Of a DNA stretch of 64,000 nucleotides, positions 53,246 to 62,358 are shown one piece after another. The notes under the pieces were generated by a model. That model was not told the DNA's origin. It saw only the letters and a program-made list of their open reading frames with translations, and ran no database searches. The position numbers were made by a program, and so were the translations under genes. How positions within the stretch are numbered: the first letter of the stretch is position 1; every line of letters begins with the position of its first letter. Origin of the DNA: Fuscovulum ytuae (GTDB lineage: Bacteria; Pseudomonadota; Alphaproteobacteria; Rhodobacterales; Rhodobacteraceae); assembly GCF_029953595.1 (NCBI RefSeq), contig NZ_CP124535.1:3641001-3705000 (forward strand), in the 5' to 3' direction.

Positions 53246-54109
53246 GGGTCATGACCCATTAATCGGGTTGAGGCCGGTCAGCCTGCGTGATTCAAGCTCC
53301 CGGACTGACGGGGGTAATGATGAGCAACCTTTTCTGGCTGACTGAAGAGCAAATGGATCGGCTGAAACCCTTCTTTCCGAAGAGCCATGGCAAGCCGCGG
53401 GTCGATGGCCAGAGGGTACTGAGTGGCAAAATCTTCCTCAATCGTAATGGCTTGCGGTGGTGCGTTGCCCGGCGCGAGTATGGGCCGCCAAAGACGCTCT
53501 ACAATCGTTGGAAGCGGTGGGGCGACATGGGGGTTTTCGCCGAGATGATGGAGGGACTGGCTTCCGAGGGCGCCGAGCAGAAGACCATCATGATCGATGC
53601 GACGTATCTCAAGGCGCACCGCACGGCTTCGAGCCTGCGGACGAAAAAGGGGGGCCAGGCGATCAGCGCGGGCGTCTGATTGGCAGAACGAAGGGCGGAC
53701 TGAACACCAAGTTGCATGCCGTCACCGACGCAAAAGGACGTCCCCTGTAGTTCTTCATGACCGCAGGGCATGTCAGCGACTATACCGGAGCTGCGGCCCT
53801 GTTGGGCAGTCTGCCTGCTGCCGAATGTATGATCGCGGACCGGGGTTGCGACGCCGACGGGTTCCGAGATGCGTTGAAAGACAAGGGGTTACGCCCCTGC
53901 ATCCCCGGCCGGAAGTCGCGCGGCAAAGCTGTCCGCTATGACAAGCGGCGCTATCGCCGCCGCAACCGCATCGAGATCATGTTCGGTCGGCTGAAAGACT
54001 GGCGAAGGGTCGCAACACGCTATGACAGATGCGCCAAGACCTTCCTATCCACCGCAGCCCTCGCAGCAACCGTCATGTTCTGGCTTTGAAGATCCATGAG
54101 TCTGGAGCC
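53246..54109 (+). mobile_element. IS5-family (IS427-group-like) insertion sequence, copy 2
   Basis: 864-bp second copy in the same orientation as copy 1 with the same imperfect terminal repeats. It is flanked by CTA on the left and TAA on the right, compatible with a 2-bp TA target duplication. The outer flanks of the two copies (TTA before copy 1, TAA after copy 2) also share TA, so the whole 49933-54109 segment could have moved as a composite unit. Confidence 0.85.
53320..54089 (+). pseudogene. IS5-family transposase, copy 2, interrupted
   Basis: Same layout as copy 1. OrfA reads on to 53679 because the TAG of copy 1 is CAG here. After the A5G6 frameshift run, the OrfB frame carries the same internal TAG (53748-53750). 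Copy 2 also has changes next to the second catalytic Asp (IADRGCDADG instead of IADRGYDADW), which would damage the active site. Catalytic Asp and Glu themselves remain. Probably inactive. Confidence 0.75.
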
Positions 54110-54268
54110 TAAAGATCTGCTTCATGCAAAATTGTCGTCTGGTATCAGTTCTCCCGTCATGTTGCGACCTCCTTCCTCGGTGTCGTTCGCTTCGGATTTC
54201 ACACAGCCAAAATACTTTGCTGAAAAATCGTCCAGAAAGACTATAGCTCGAACGCAACTTAAAGGAGA

Positions 54269-57178
54269 ATGCGACGGGTCAAAAAAAACTTGCAAAGAAA
54301 GCGTTTCTGCGCCACCTATTTTTTCTTAGATGTTTGTCGTGTGGCGAGTGGTCCGATCATGGATGCAGTTAATGAGTTCTTTGTTAAGAATGTGTATTAT
54401 CAGAGGATGGCGAGGGTCCAGCCAGAGAGTGCAGCGAGGCATTACATTGAGCATGGCAGAGCACTTAATCTCAAACCGCATCCCTTTTTTGCAGATATAA
54501 GTGTCGATGCCGGGGGCCATGCAGATGAGAAAGATCTGGCACTTCTGCTAAATAAGACATCAGTACTTTTTGATCCCGAATTTTGCTCGAGCCGAGCTGG
54601 AGTTCCAGTTTCTGACGCCCTTGCTTTTGCAAGTGAGCGAATAGCAAATAATGAGTGGGTGGACTTTCACCCACTCTTTACTGAAATTGACTATAGGTTG
54701 TCTCGGGTCCAATCCCTTGCCGTTTGGGTCGACATGCTGCACGACGCAAGCTATTCTTTTGTCGGGGATTTCTTTTGTCACTTCATGCCAAAATACTATC
54801 GAGAAACTGCCTCTATTATTAAGCATGAAAACGAAATTCTTGACTACTTGCTTGAGGGGGAGAGGTCCGGGGGTTTGCCTCATGTGTTCAACGTGCCATG
54901 GTTCACTGCGCAGTTCCGAGACGAATCTAGGCAGTCACAGAAGCGCCGACTATACTGGTTAAATATGCTGGCAGACTTTGGTCAATATGGGCCTTATTGC
55001 AGCCCATTTTTTGATCCACTCAAATTTAATCATGAATTTTCTTTGCGTAGTGCAGAGCGCGTGAAAAACCTCCATCCGCTTGCTAAGTTTATTATGCAAG
55101 TCGGTGATATTGTGGCTCCTCACCCGGAGGTTGTGCCCTCTGCGCTGGTCTACTCTTTCTTGGATCGCAGTATTGATCATTGCGCGTCGAGCAATGTTTC
55201 CGGTCGAGACGTGATTGATGCGCTTCATGTGGCGATGACAGGCAGTACGCCTGTTTGTAGTAATCCCAGTCTTTCAATTTGTATACTCAACTACAATAAG
55301 CCAACGCACACTGCACTGTCTGCTATAGCCGCAGCGCGCAATGCTCCAGAGAATACAGAGATCCTGGTACTTGATAACGGAAGCGGACCAAAGGACTATG
55401 AGTTGCTCTGCTTGCTGACGAGGAAATATCGAAACATATCCATAATAAGATCTCCTAAAAACCTGTTCTTCGGGGAGGGAAACAATATTCTTGTTGATCG
55501 CTCTAGGGGTGATAAAGTTCTCTTCCTAAACAACGATGCCTATGTAGGCCCGACAACTATACGATCACTAGTGGATCACCTCGACCGACAGCCAGGCGCA
55601 GTCGCAGTGGGTTGTACATTTCTTTTTCCGGATCTGCGCGTGCAGGAGGCTGGTGGGATAATCTCTGACTGTGGGCAACAGATACAGTTACACAAGTATA
55701 GCTCCTTCGAGTTGCAGCGCAAATTTGCTTCCGGAGGCTCAGCTCAATCAACGCAGTATATATCGTCGGCATGTTTCTGTGTTCGCCGCAGCGTATTGGA
55801 CGATGTGGGTGGATACGACAGCGTTTTTGAGCCGTTGTATTTTGAAGATGCAGATCTTTGTAAACGTATAGTAAGTTCGGGCGGCAGGATCGATTATCTT
55901 CCAGGAGAGTATGTTATTCATTTTGAGAATGCCAGCACTCGCGAATTCTTGGGTGACGACTTCTTGCCTCAAATCAGCCGAAATCGAGAGAAGTTTCGAC
56001 ATCGGTGGCTCTATCGGGCGCCAGATTATCGTCCGCGCGACATGTTTAGGCAAGTTGGGCGTGCTCGTGACGCAAGCCGCCCCCTTGCAGTGATCTATAC
56101 GCCATATAATATCGGCATAGGAGGCGGCGAGCGTTATACGCTGGCCGTTGCTGTAGCTCTTGCTGAAAGCTACAACGTCATCGTCGCCACTTCTACACCA
56201 TGCAGCCGCACTCGTCTTTGTTTTGCTCTTTCGGATCTTGGACTTGATCTTTCTGATGACATGATAATCGACGTTGCTCAGATTGAAGAACTGCGTGCTC
56301 AAGAATGTGACTTGATGATTGCAGTTGGAAATCAAGCAATTCCTCCGATAGTTATGTTTGGAAAGCGCAATATTTACCACTGTCAGTTTCCATTTCCGGG
56401 TCACCATGAGGATCGCTGGCAAGCAAACCGACTCAAAAATGTCGATGCAGTTATCGTAAACAGTGAATTTACTAAATCTCATCTCAGCCGTTGTTATGAA
56501 GGTTTGAATTGTGATGTTCCGATATATGTCACGTACGCGCCGGTTAGGACTACAAGCATAGTTCGGCGCGAAACCCCAGAGGCGCAGCTTTTGTCTCTTA
56601 TCAATATTGGCAGATTTGATCCTGATGGTCACGCGAAGCGTCAGGATATCGCCATCACTGTTCTAAGGGAGGCTCTGCGGACATCTTCTGATATTCATTT
56701 GAACCTCGTTGGTGGGCTTCATGCTGATCAGAGACGTTTTGACTATTTTAATCGCCTTGTTTCCAGTTCAGAAGACCTGGCGTTGCCTGTTAAGTTCAGC
56801 GTTAATGCATCACGCGGAGATCTTGAGGCTTTGCTGGCGAGTTCTGATGTTTATTTTCACGCTTGTGGTTTTGGAGGTGATCTCATAGGGGCTCCGGAGC
56901 GCCAAGAGCATTTTGGTATTGCGGTCGTTGAAGGGATGATGTGGGGTCTTATTCCAGTTGTTTTTGATGGAGGTGGTCCAGCAGAAATTGTTCGCCGGTG
57001 TGGTATTGGGTTCTGTTACCGTAGCATCGATGAGGCAGTTGAAGCGGTCTTGGCAGTTTCTCGTATGTCTCCACAAGAGCGTGCTTCCCTCGGGGCAAGG
57101 GTCAGTGCCTTCGCGAGACAATTTTCAGACGAGGAGTTTTTCAAGAGATTGAGGGAAATTGTGGGTTTTGTAGGGTAA
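54269..57178 (+). CDS. Large polysaccharide glycosyltransferase, GT2 + GT4 fusion
   Basis: 969 aa protein. The N-terminal third (1-330) has repeats of the polysaccharide-enzyme type (RHYIEHGRALNLKPHPFF). Residues about 335-580 are a GT2 domain (LSICILNYNKPTHT, EILVLDNGSGP, VLFLNNDAYV as DxD-like, YFEDADLCKR). Residues about 605-960 are a GT4 domain (YTPYNIGIGGGERYTLAVAVAL, INIGRFDPDGHAKRQDI, HFGIAVVEGMMWGLIPVVF with the E-x7-E pattern). It would add two sugars in surface polysaccharide synthesis. AAAGGAG is close to the ATG at 54269; a start at 54359 (MDAVNEFF) is also possible. The gene is AT-rich and follows IS copy 2. Confidence 0.82.
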   Translation: MRRVKKNLQRKRFCATYFFLDVCRVASGPIMDAVNEFFVKNVYYQRMARVQPESAARHYIEHGRALNLKPHPFFADISVDAGGHADEKDLALLLNKTSVLFDPEFCSSRAGVPVSDALAFASERIANNEWVDFHPLFTEIDYRLSRVQSLAVWVDMLHDASYSFVGDFFCHFMPKYYRETASIIKHENEILDYLLEGERSGGLPHVFNVPWFTAQFRDESRQSQKRRLYWLNMLADFGQYGPYCSPFFDPLKFNHEFSLRSAERVKNLHPLAKFIMQVGDIVAPHPEVVPSALVYSFLDRSIDHCASSNVSGRDVIDALHVAMTGSTPVCSNPSLSICILNYNKPTHTALSAIAAARNAPENTEILVLDNGSGPKDYELLCLLTRKYRNISIIRSPKNLFFGEGNNILVDRSRGDKVLFLNNDAYVGPTTIRSLVDHLDRQPGAVAVGCTFLFPDLRVQEAGGIISDCGQQIQLHKYSSFELQRKFASGGSAQSTQYISSACFCVRRSVLDDVGGYDSVFEPLYFEDADLCKRIVSSGGRIDYLPGEYVIHFENASTREFLGDDFLPQISRNREKFRHRWLYRAPDYRPRDMFRQVGRARDASRPLAVIYTPYNIGIGGGERYTLAVAVALAESYNVIVATSTPCSRTRLCFALSDLGLDLSDDMIIDVAQIEELRAQECDLMIAVGNQAIPPIVMFGKRNIYHCQFPFPGHHEDRWQANRLKNVDAVIVNSEFTKSHLSRCYEGLNCDVPIYVTYAPVRTTSIVRRETPEAQLLSLINIGRFDPDGHAKRQDIAITVLREALRTSSDIHLNLVGGLHADQRRFDYFNRLVSSSEDLALPVKFSVNASRGDLEALLASSDVYFHACGFGGDLIGAPERQEHFGIAVVEGMMWGLIPVVFDGGGPAEIVRRCGIGFCYRSIDEAVEAVLAVSRMSPQERASLGARVSAFARQFSDEEFFKRLREIVGFVG

Positions 57179-57183
57179 AGATC

Positions 57184-57582
57184 TTGGGGGCGACGTTGAA
57201 AAAATATATTGATTTTGATCGGTCGGCGGGGATTTACGAAGACCTGTGGCTTGACCGTACGGCGCTTATTTCACTATTCACTCCGTCCGATCAGAATCTG
57301 GAGATTAAAATCTGGGTTCCTGATAGGAATATTGGAGCGAGAGTTGGGCCTACTAGTGGACTCGTTAAGTATTTAGTTTATGGTCGCGCCGAGCAGGAGC
57401 ATGCGCAAGAAGGTTCCATCGTCTCGATTTTAGTTCCGCCGCGGACGCTAGCTGCTGACGCAACAGTATGGATTGGGACTTCTTTTTGGCAACTCCTCTA
57501 TGATTTGGGCGTAGATCGCCTAGCTCGGCGTGTATCAGTTCGCATTCATGCCATAGAAGCCGTTGATATATCGGTCGAATAG
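57184..57582 (+). CDS. Hypothetical protein after the glycosyltransferase
   Basis: 132 aa protein starting with TTG at 57184 (or TTG 57196), six bases after the glycosyltransferase stop. It is rich in beta-strand sequence (LEIKIWVPDRNIGARVGPTSG, EGSIVSILVPPRTLAADATVW, VSVRIHAIEAVDISVE), with no signal peptide or membrane helix. It shares the AT-rich composition of the preceding gene and is probably co-transcribed. The strand pattern suggests a carbohydrate-binding or accessory domain, but I do not recognise a family. Confidence 0.5.
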   Translation: MGATLKKYIDFDRSAGIYEDLWLDRTALISLFTPSDQNLEIKIWVPDRNIGARVGPTSGLVKYLVYGRAEQEHAQEGSIVSILVPPRTLAADATVWIGTSFWQLLYDLGVDRLARRVSVRIHAIEAVDISVE

Positions 57583-57670
57583 GGTTTGCCCCTGTTTGCT
57601 GTATGTCGACTGATATGACGCATAACTGGGGGCTAATCTTCGCCGTTTTAGCGGGGCGCGACCGTGGAAC

Positions 57671-58230
57671 TCACGTGGCCATTTTCAGCTTCATGGCGGA
57701 TGTAACACCGCCGATGCCCATGTTGGGGCGTCCGTTGTTGTCGGTCCACATCCATTCGGTGGCGATCTGCTGCACCTCCCCGATCGTTTCATAGATGTAG
57801 AGGTCCAGCCATTCGTGCCGGACCGTTCGGTTGAATCGCTCGACATAGGCGTTCTTTTGCGGCTTGCCGAGCAGGATTTAGGTCAGGGCCATGCCCTGTT
57901 TCTCGGCCCAGTTCCTCAGTGTTGCACTGACGGATTCCGGGCCATTGTCGGCTCTGATCGTCAGAGGCCCGCCGCGCCATTGGATGATCTGGTTCAGGGA
58001 TCGAACGACCTGCTTGGCAGGCATCGAGAAATCAACCTCGATGCCGGGCCTTCACGGTTGAAGTGTCCTGTACATTCAGCAGCCGGAATTACCGTCATCT
58101 GCCGGCCGGTCAGCCATGAAATCCATCGACCAGACCAGATTCGGGGCATCCGGCACGGCCAGTTCCTCGGACTTCTCTCGCTAGAGACGTCGCCGAGGCT
58201 TGATGCGCAGGTTCAACTCCAGCTCGCAGT
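57671..58230 (-). pseudogene. IS3-family transposase OrfB remnant
   Basis: On the minus strand, the end of an IS3-type integrase-core transposase can be read: NRTVRHEWLDLYIYETIGEV, then TDNNGRPNMGIGGVTSAMKLKMAT ending at TGA (57671-57673). Upstream parts show QRSLNQIIQWRGGPLTIRADNGPESVSATLRNWAEKQGMALT-like sequence in pieces, interrupted by stop codons and frameshifts. Only the second half is present and no clean IS ends are seen. It marks an old insertion at the right side of the AT-rich island. Confidence 0.7.
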
Positions 58231-58459
58231 AGATCCCGTTTTGCGCTACGATTGTTCCACTGGATCAATCTCTTATCGCTTCAACTCCGGAAGATCTCCA
58301 CAACCGACGTTCCGTCTTCGCCCAGCTTGATATTGAACGCCTTTTGCGCGTCCGAAGATTTGTTCGCCTTTATCCGATTTCGCTCCTCGTCCAGCCAGGA
58401 AAGCGTAGCGGAAAACTCCAGCTTCAAACGGTCCAGTTTGCTGGGGTGAGATCAGGTCT

Positions 58460-59056
58460 TCAGTCGATTTGATGAAGAAGTTTCACAATGCTGTTCAAGT
58501 CGTCGAAGGCAAGTGATTCAGGTTTCAAATCGAAAACTGCAAGCCGACCTCTCAATAGAGTTGGCTTGCAAAGAGCTTCAACAGAGTGATATCGTGGACG
58601 ATCGGCGTAGTCATCAAACAAAATGCGCGTTTTTTTTTGTATTTTGTTTGCTACAGCTAGAAAACAGCCAACGCGAAAGCGACCGTCTATTAAGATGACA
58701 TCTGGGTGTTGAAAGTCAGGCCGCGTCCACACAGAAAACGGGTAATCAATAAAAGCTCGCCACTTTGCATCGTTGATTGGGTATCCCCATTCCTTTGTCG
58801 GTCCAATGTCAACGTGATGAAGATGAACTGTACCTTTGGGTGGACTGAATGAGAACCACTCTTTCATCATTCCAACCCAACTCGCATCGCTTTCAACAGA
58901 GAAGACTGTGGTGCCTGGGGACTGAGCGGCTTCTATAGTGGAACCTCCGGATCCATATTCGAGGATGGTTCGCGCCTTTGAATATTCTTCTCTTACTAGT
59001 GAAGCTGCCGGTTCGGGAAGTGTAAGTTGTGGGCGTTTGGGAATTTCGCTGCGCAT
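58460..59056 (-). CDS. Hypothetical SAM-methyltransferase-fold protein
   Basis: 198 aa protein from ATG 59056 (TTG 59068 possible). The N-terminal half has a class I methyltransferase-like pattern: ARTILEYGSGGSTIEAAQ (glycine-rich motif I near residue 40), TVFSVESDASWVGMM (acidic end of strand 2) and DVILIDGRFRVGCFLAVA (motif with Asp near residue 120). Similar proteins occur in surface polysaccharide gene clusters. It is AT-rich like the other island genes and is transcribed opposite to them. The substrate is unknown. Confidence 0.65.
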   Translation of the reverse strand: MRSEIPKRPQLTLPEPAASLVREEYSKARTILEYGSGGSTIEAAQSPGTTVFSVESDASWVGMMKEWFSFSPPKGTVHLHHVDIGPTKEWGYPINDAKWRAFIDYPFSVWTRPDFQHPDVILIDGRFRVGCFLAVANKIQKKTRILFDDYADRPRYHSVEALCKPTLLRGRLAVFDLKPESLAFDDLNSIVKLLHQID

Positions 59057-59180
59057 GGTGAAGACCAACCCGTTTACTGTTTACCCACATAAGGATGCAC
59101 ATTCTAAGCCGTGGTGCAATGACTGGCGTGTTCCGGCAGGTTAAGTGCTGTGCGAATTTTGAGGAAGTAGTTGAGAGCAG

Positions 59181-59753
59181 TTATCTTGTGGTCTTGGCTA
59201 TGGAAGTCGGAACATAAGCTTGGACTTCAGGCGTCTCTGAAGAGTCCTGGGGCAACAACCCCGGCATTAAGTTGCCCGCCAGCCTCGCCGGAAAGCTGAG
59301 CCTTAAGGGCGCGCGCTGGGTGTTCGATTTCAACGCCCGCAGCGCCAACAGCTCCGCCGTGACCTTTCGCGCTTTACGGTCGCTGACGCCAAGAAGGTCG
59401 GGCAGTGAGCCGCGTGCGACCTCGCCCGACATCAGCGCTTCGCGCATGACGATATCTGCGCCCTTGGACAGCGTGCCCTTGGCCATCTCGGCTTTGCACC
59501 AGGTCATGATCCGGTCGCGCAGGCGTTGCGGTTGCATCAGGGTTTCCATGAAGCGGACCTGGTTGATGCAGGCCTCCAGGACGAAGGTCTTGAATTCGGC
59601 CAAGCGCTGTTCGGAGAGGTTGCCTCGGCCGTCAGCGCCGCCGTGGCGCGGCTCGTCGGCGGCCATAAGACGCTGTTTGTATTCGGCATCTCGGCGGGCA
59701 AGGCCTCGTGCAGCGGACCAGAGGCCATCGGAGGCGACGGTGTCGCGCACCAT
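59181..59753 (-). pseudogene. C-terminal fragment of a Fic-family protein
   Basis: The frame up to 59753 reads GLWSAARGLARRDAEYKQRL, PRHGGADGRGNLSEQRLAEF, CINQVRFMETLMQPQRLRDRI and a C-terminal winged helix (GVSDRKARKVTAELLALRALKS, RLSFPARLAGNLMPGLLPQ). This is the part of a Fic protein that lies just after the HPFxDGNGR active-site motif; that motif and everything before it are missing. Upstream of 59753 the frame loses likeness. So the AMP-transferase activity is gone. It stands at the right boundary of the AT-rich island. Confidence 0.8.
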
Positions 59754-60046
59754 AGCCTTTATTGTCCCTCGAAGCCGAAACAGTCGGCAAAGGGAGGGGC
59801 GAAAACAAGCCTTGCGCCAGCGACAGAACCAGTCGCGAACCCTTGGGCCGCTTATCCGCACTCGCTATCTTGCAAATGCGAAGAGCTGACGTCGTCGACC
59901 AACGTCACGATCCCGGTGATCCGCCCCGCCGCTTGCTCCAACTCCGCCAGCAGGTTGGCGGCTTCCGCAGTCTTGGGCGCAACATGGGCGCGTTGCGGCG
60001 AAGCAAAGCTGTTGCACGCGCCTCCGCCACGCGTCTATCTCTCGCT

Positions 60047-60964
60047 ATGCCCAGACGATTGCCCCCCCTGAACGCCATCCGCGCCTTCGAGGCCAGCGCC
60101 CGCCATGGCGGATTTGTCACGGCGGCGCAGGAACTGGGCGTGACAGCGGCAGCCGTCAGTCTGCAAATCCGCAAGCTTGAGGATTTCTATGAAGCCGCAC
60201 TGTTCCACCGCCTGCCAAGCGGCGTGGAATTGACCGAAATCGGCGCGGCCATCTTCGCCGATTGCACTGCGGCGCTCGCGACGTTGGAATCCACCACCGA
60301 TCACGTCGAGGCGCGCGAAGCACGTTCGCGAATCGTGATAAGCTGCATCAACTCGCTGGCCCACCGCTGGCTCGCGCAGCATCTGGCCGAAATATCGGCC
60401 CGCATTCCCGAAACATGGATCGAATTCCGCGCCGAGCCGGACCCGGTGGATTTCGAGGATCGCAGCGTCGATCTGCGCATCACTTATGGCGACCACCTTT
60501 ATCCGCATCACGATTCACGGCCCTTGTTCGTCGATCGCCTGACTCCGATCTGTTCGCCCGACTATGCGCATCGCTTCGGACTGGCCAATCTGATGCCCGA
60601 AACGCTTCCCGATGAATGCCTGATCCAAACATGGTGGAGCCCAAGCTTCTGGGCATATCCAACTTGGTCGGACTGGTTCGCCCATATCGGCCTGTCGCGC
60701 CAGCCCCGAGCCGGGGTCGGTCCTGCGGTGAATATGCCAGCTTTGGCCGTCGATATGGCGCTGGCAGGGATGGGGGTCGCGTTGGGTCAGATGTCACTCG
60801 CCTCGCAGCCGATACGGGAAGGGCGTCTGATCACCCCCTTCGCCGGACGCCTGCCGATGCCCAGCGCCTATTGCATCGTCATGCCCCGATCGGCGCGCCG
60901 GAAGAAGCGTCTTGCAGTTTTGGTCGCGGCTCTGCGCGATGTGGCGGCGCGCCTTGAAGCCTAA
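60047..60964 (+). CDS. LysR-family transcriptional regulator (GcvA-like)
   Basis: 305 aa regulator. The N-terminal HTH (LPPLNAIRAFEASARHGGFVTAAQELGVTAAAVSLQIRKLE) is of the GcvA/AmpR subgroup, followed by the LysR substrate-binding domain (about 95-295; SRIVISCINSLAHRWL, IEFRAEPDPVDFEDRSVDLRI, GMGVALGQMSLA). The open frame begins far upstream, but the ATG at 60047 starts the HTH. It lies 110 bases before the DddP-like gene in the same orientation and is the probable regulator of the methylated-compound cluster at the window's right end. Confidence 0.9.
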   Translation: MPRRLPPLNAIRAFEASARHGGFVTAAQELGVTAAAVSLQIRKLEDFYEAALFHRLPSGVELTEIGAAIFADCTAALATLESTTDHVEAREARSRIVISCINSLAHRWLAQHLAEISARIPETWIEFRAEPDPVDFEDRSVDLRITYGDHLYPHHDSRPLFVDRLTPICSPDYAHRFGLANLMPETLPDECLIQTWWSPSFWAYPTWSDWFAHIGLSRQPRAGVGPAVNMPALAVDMALAGMGVALGQMSLASQPIREGRLITPFAGRLPMPSAYCIVMPRSARRKKRLAVLVAALRDVAARLEA

Positions 60965-61074
60965 GCGGAGTGGGCCACAGTTTTTCTGATCCTGAGGCAG
61001 TTTTTCTGTCGTTGAGGCCAAGCATGGCCATTCCTACCCTGCGGCAAGATCGGGTGGGATCAGGGGAGGGCCGC

Positions 61075-62358
61075 ATGGACGATCATCTGCCACAGACAGG
61101 CGACGTGATCCCGGAACTGAGTGATGGGCTAAAGCGGTCTTTCTTCAACATCGACGCCTTCGGCCGCCCGCTGAAATCGCCGATCCCGCAATCCACTTTG
61201 GACCGTGCAAGGGCCTATCGGTTGCAGCGGATGCGGGATCAGGTGGTGGCCCATGATTGCGCCGCGATCCTGATGTATTCGCCGATCAACATTCGCTACG
61301 CGTTCGATTACACCAACATGCAGATATGGTCTTCGCGCGAGGCGACGCGCTACGCGCTGTTGTTCGGCGAGGGCCCGGCGATCATGCATGAATACAAGGG
61401 CGCCGAACATATGGTGAAGAACGGCGCGGGGGTGGATATGGTCATCCCCGCGACGACTTGGCTCTACATGATCTCTGACAGCGAGGTGGGTGCAAGGGCC
61501 GCGCGTTGGGCCGCCGAGATTGCCGACCTGATCCGCCAACACGGCGGTGGCAACCGCCGCATCGCGGCAGACAAGCTTGATCCGCTGGGTCTGCGCGCAC
61601 TGGAGGCGCTGGGGATCGAAGTGATCGACGGGCAGGAACTGGCCGAAAAGGCCCGTAGCGTGAAATCGCCCGACGAGATCGAGTTGATGAAATGGACGAT
61701 ACGCGTCGCGGAAAGCGGGATGTGGCGGATGTATGCGGCATCCGTTCCCGGCGCGACCGAAAACGAGATTTGGGCCGAACTGCACCATGAGAACATCCGC
61801 TCAGGCGGCGAGTGGTTCGAGGCGCGGTTGCTCTCGTCCGGTCCACGCACCAATCCGTGGTATCAGGAAGCATCGGATCGTGTGATCGCGGAAGGCGAGA
61901 TGATCAGCTTTGACACCGACATGATCGGTCCCTACGGCTATTGCGCCGATCTCAGCCGGTCTTGGACTTGCGGTCATGTGCCGATGACTCCGGTGCAGCG
62001 GGGGCTGTACCGCTTGGCGTTAGACCAGATTCAGCAGAACACAGAGATTCTGCGCGCCGATATGAGCTTTGCCGAATTCAACGAGAAAAGTTGGAAAATC
62101 CCTGAGGTGAACCAGCCATACCGCTATTCGCTGGCGATCCATGGTGTCGGGCTGGTGGATGAATGGCCTGTGGTGCCGTTGCATGTGGATGTGGATGGCA
62201 GTTTCGGCACGCGCGAAGGGCGCTTCCACGAAAACATGGTCGTCTGTGTGGAAAGCCTGATCGCGGCACCGGGAACCGAAAGCATCAAGCTGGAGACGCA
62301 GGTGCTGATTACCGCGGATGGGCCGGAACGGTTGGACAGTTTCCCATGGGAGATGTGA
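61075..62358 (+). CDS. M24-family metallopeptidase-fold enzyme, DddP-like (possible DMSP lyase)
   Basis: 427 aa creatinase/M24 fold protein. The metal-site set is complete: Asp280 and Asp282 in SFDTDMIGPYG, Asp292 in CADLSRSW, His356 in HGVGLVDEW, Glu393 in VCVESL and Glu407 in KLETQ. Compared with the DMSP lyase DddP as I remember it (Asp295, Asp297, Asp307, His371, Glu406, Glu421, catalytic Asp377), the spacing is the same through the catalytic Asp (here Asp362), and GGEWFEARLLSSGPRTNPWYQE is also shared. DddP splits DMSP into DMS and acrylate. Related clades have other substrates, so the activity is not certain. GGGAGGG precedes the ATG at 61075. Confidence 0.85.
   Translation: MDDHLPQTGDVIPELSDGLKRSFFNIDAFGRPLKSPIPQSTLDRARAYRLQRMRDQVVAHDCAAILMYSPINIRYAFDYTNMQIWSSREATRYALLFGEGPAIMHEYKGAEHMVKNGAGVDMVIPATTWLYMISDSEVGARAARWAAEIADLIRQHGGGNRRIAADKLDPLGLRALEALGIEVIDGQELAEKARSVKSPDEIELMKWTIRVAESGMWRMYAASVPGATENEIWAELHHENIRSGGEWFEARLLSSGPRTNPWYQEASDRVIAEGEMISFDTDMIGPYGYCADLSRSWTCGHVPMTPVQRGLYRLALDQIQQNTEILRADMSFAEFNEKSWKIPEVNQPYRYSLAIHGVGLVDEWPVVPLHVDVDGSFGTREGRFHENMVVCVESLIAAPGTESIKLETQVLITADGPERLDSFPWEM

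Noticed and set aside
58231-58459. A minus-strand frame with LDRLKLEFSATLSWLDEERN next to the IS3 remnant as a separate gene.
   Set aside because: It is short, lacks a start and has no recognised family. It may be part of the decayed insertion but cannot be supported.
59762-60046. The LysR reading frame extended upstream to 59762.
   Set aside because: The extra 95 residues overlap the antisense of the Fic fragment and have no domain. The HTH starts right after the ATG at 60047.
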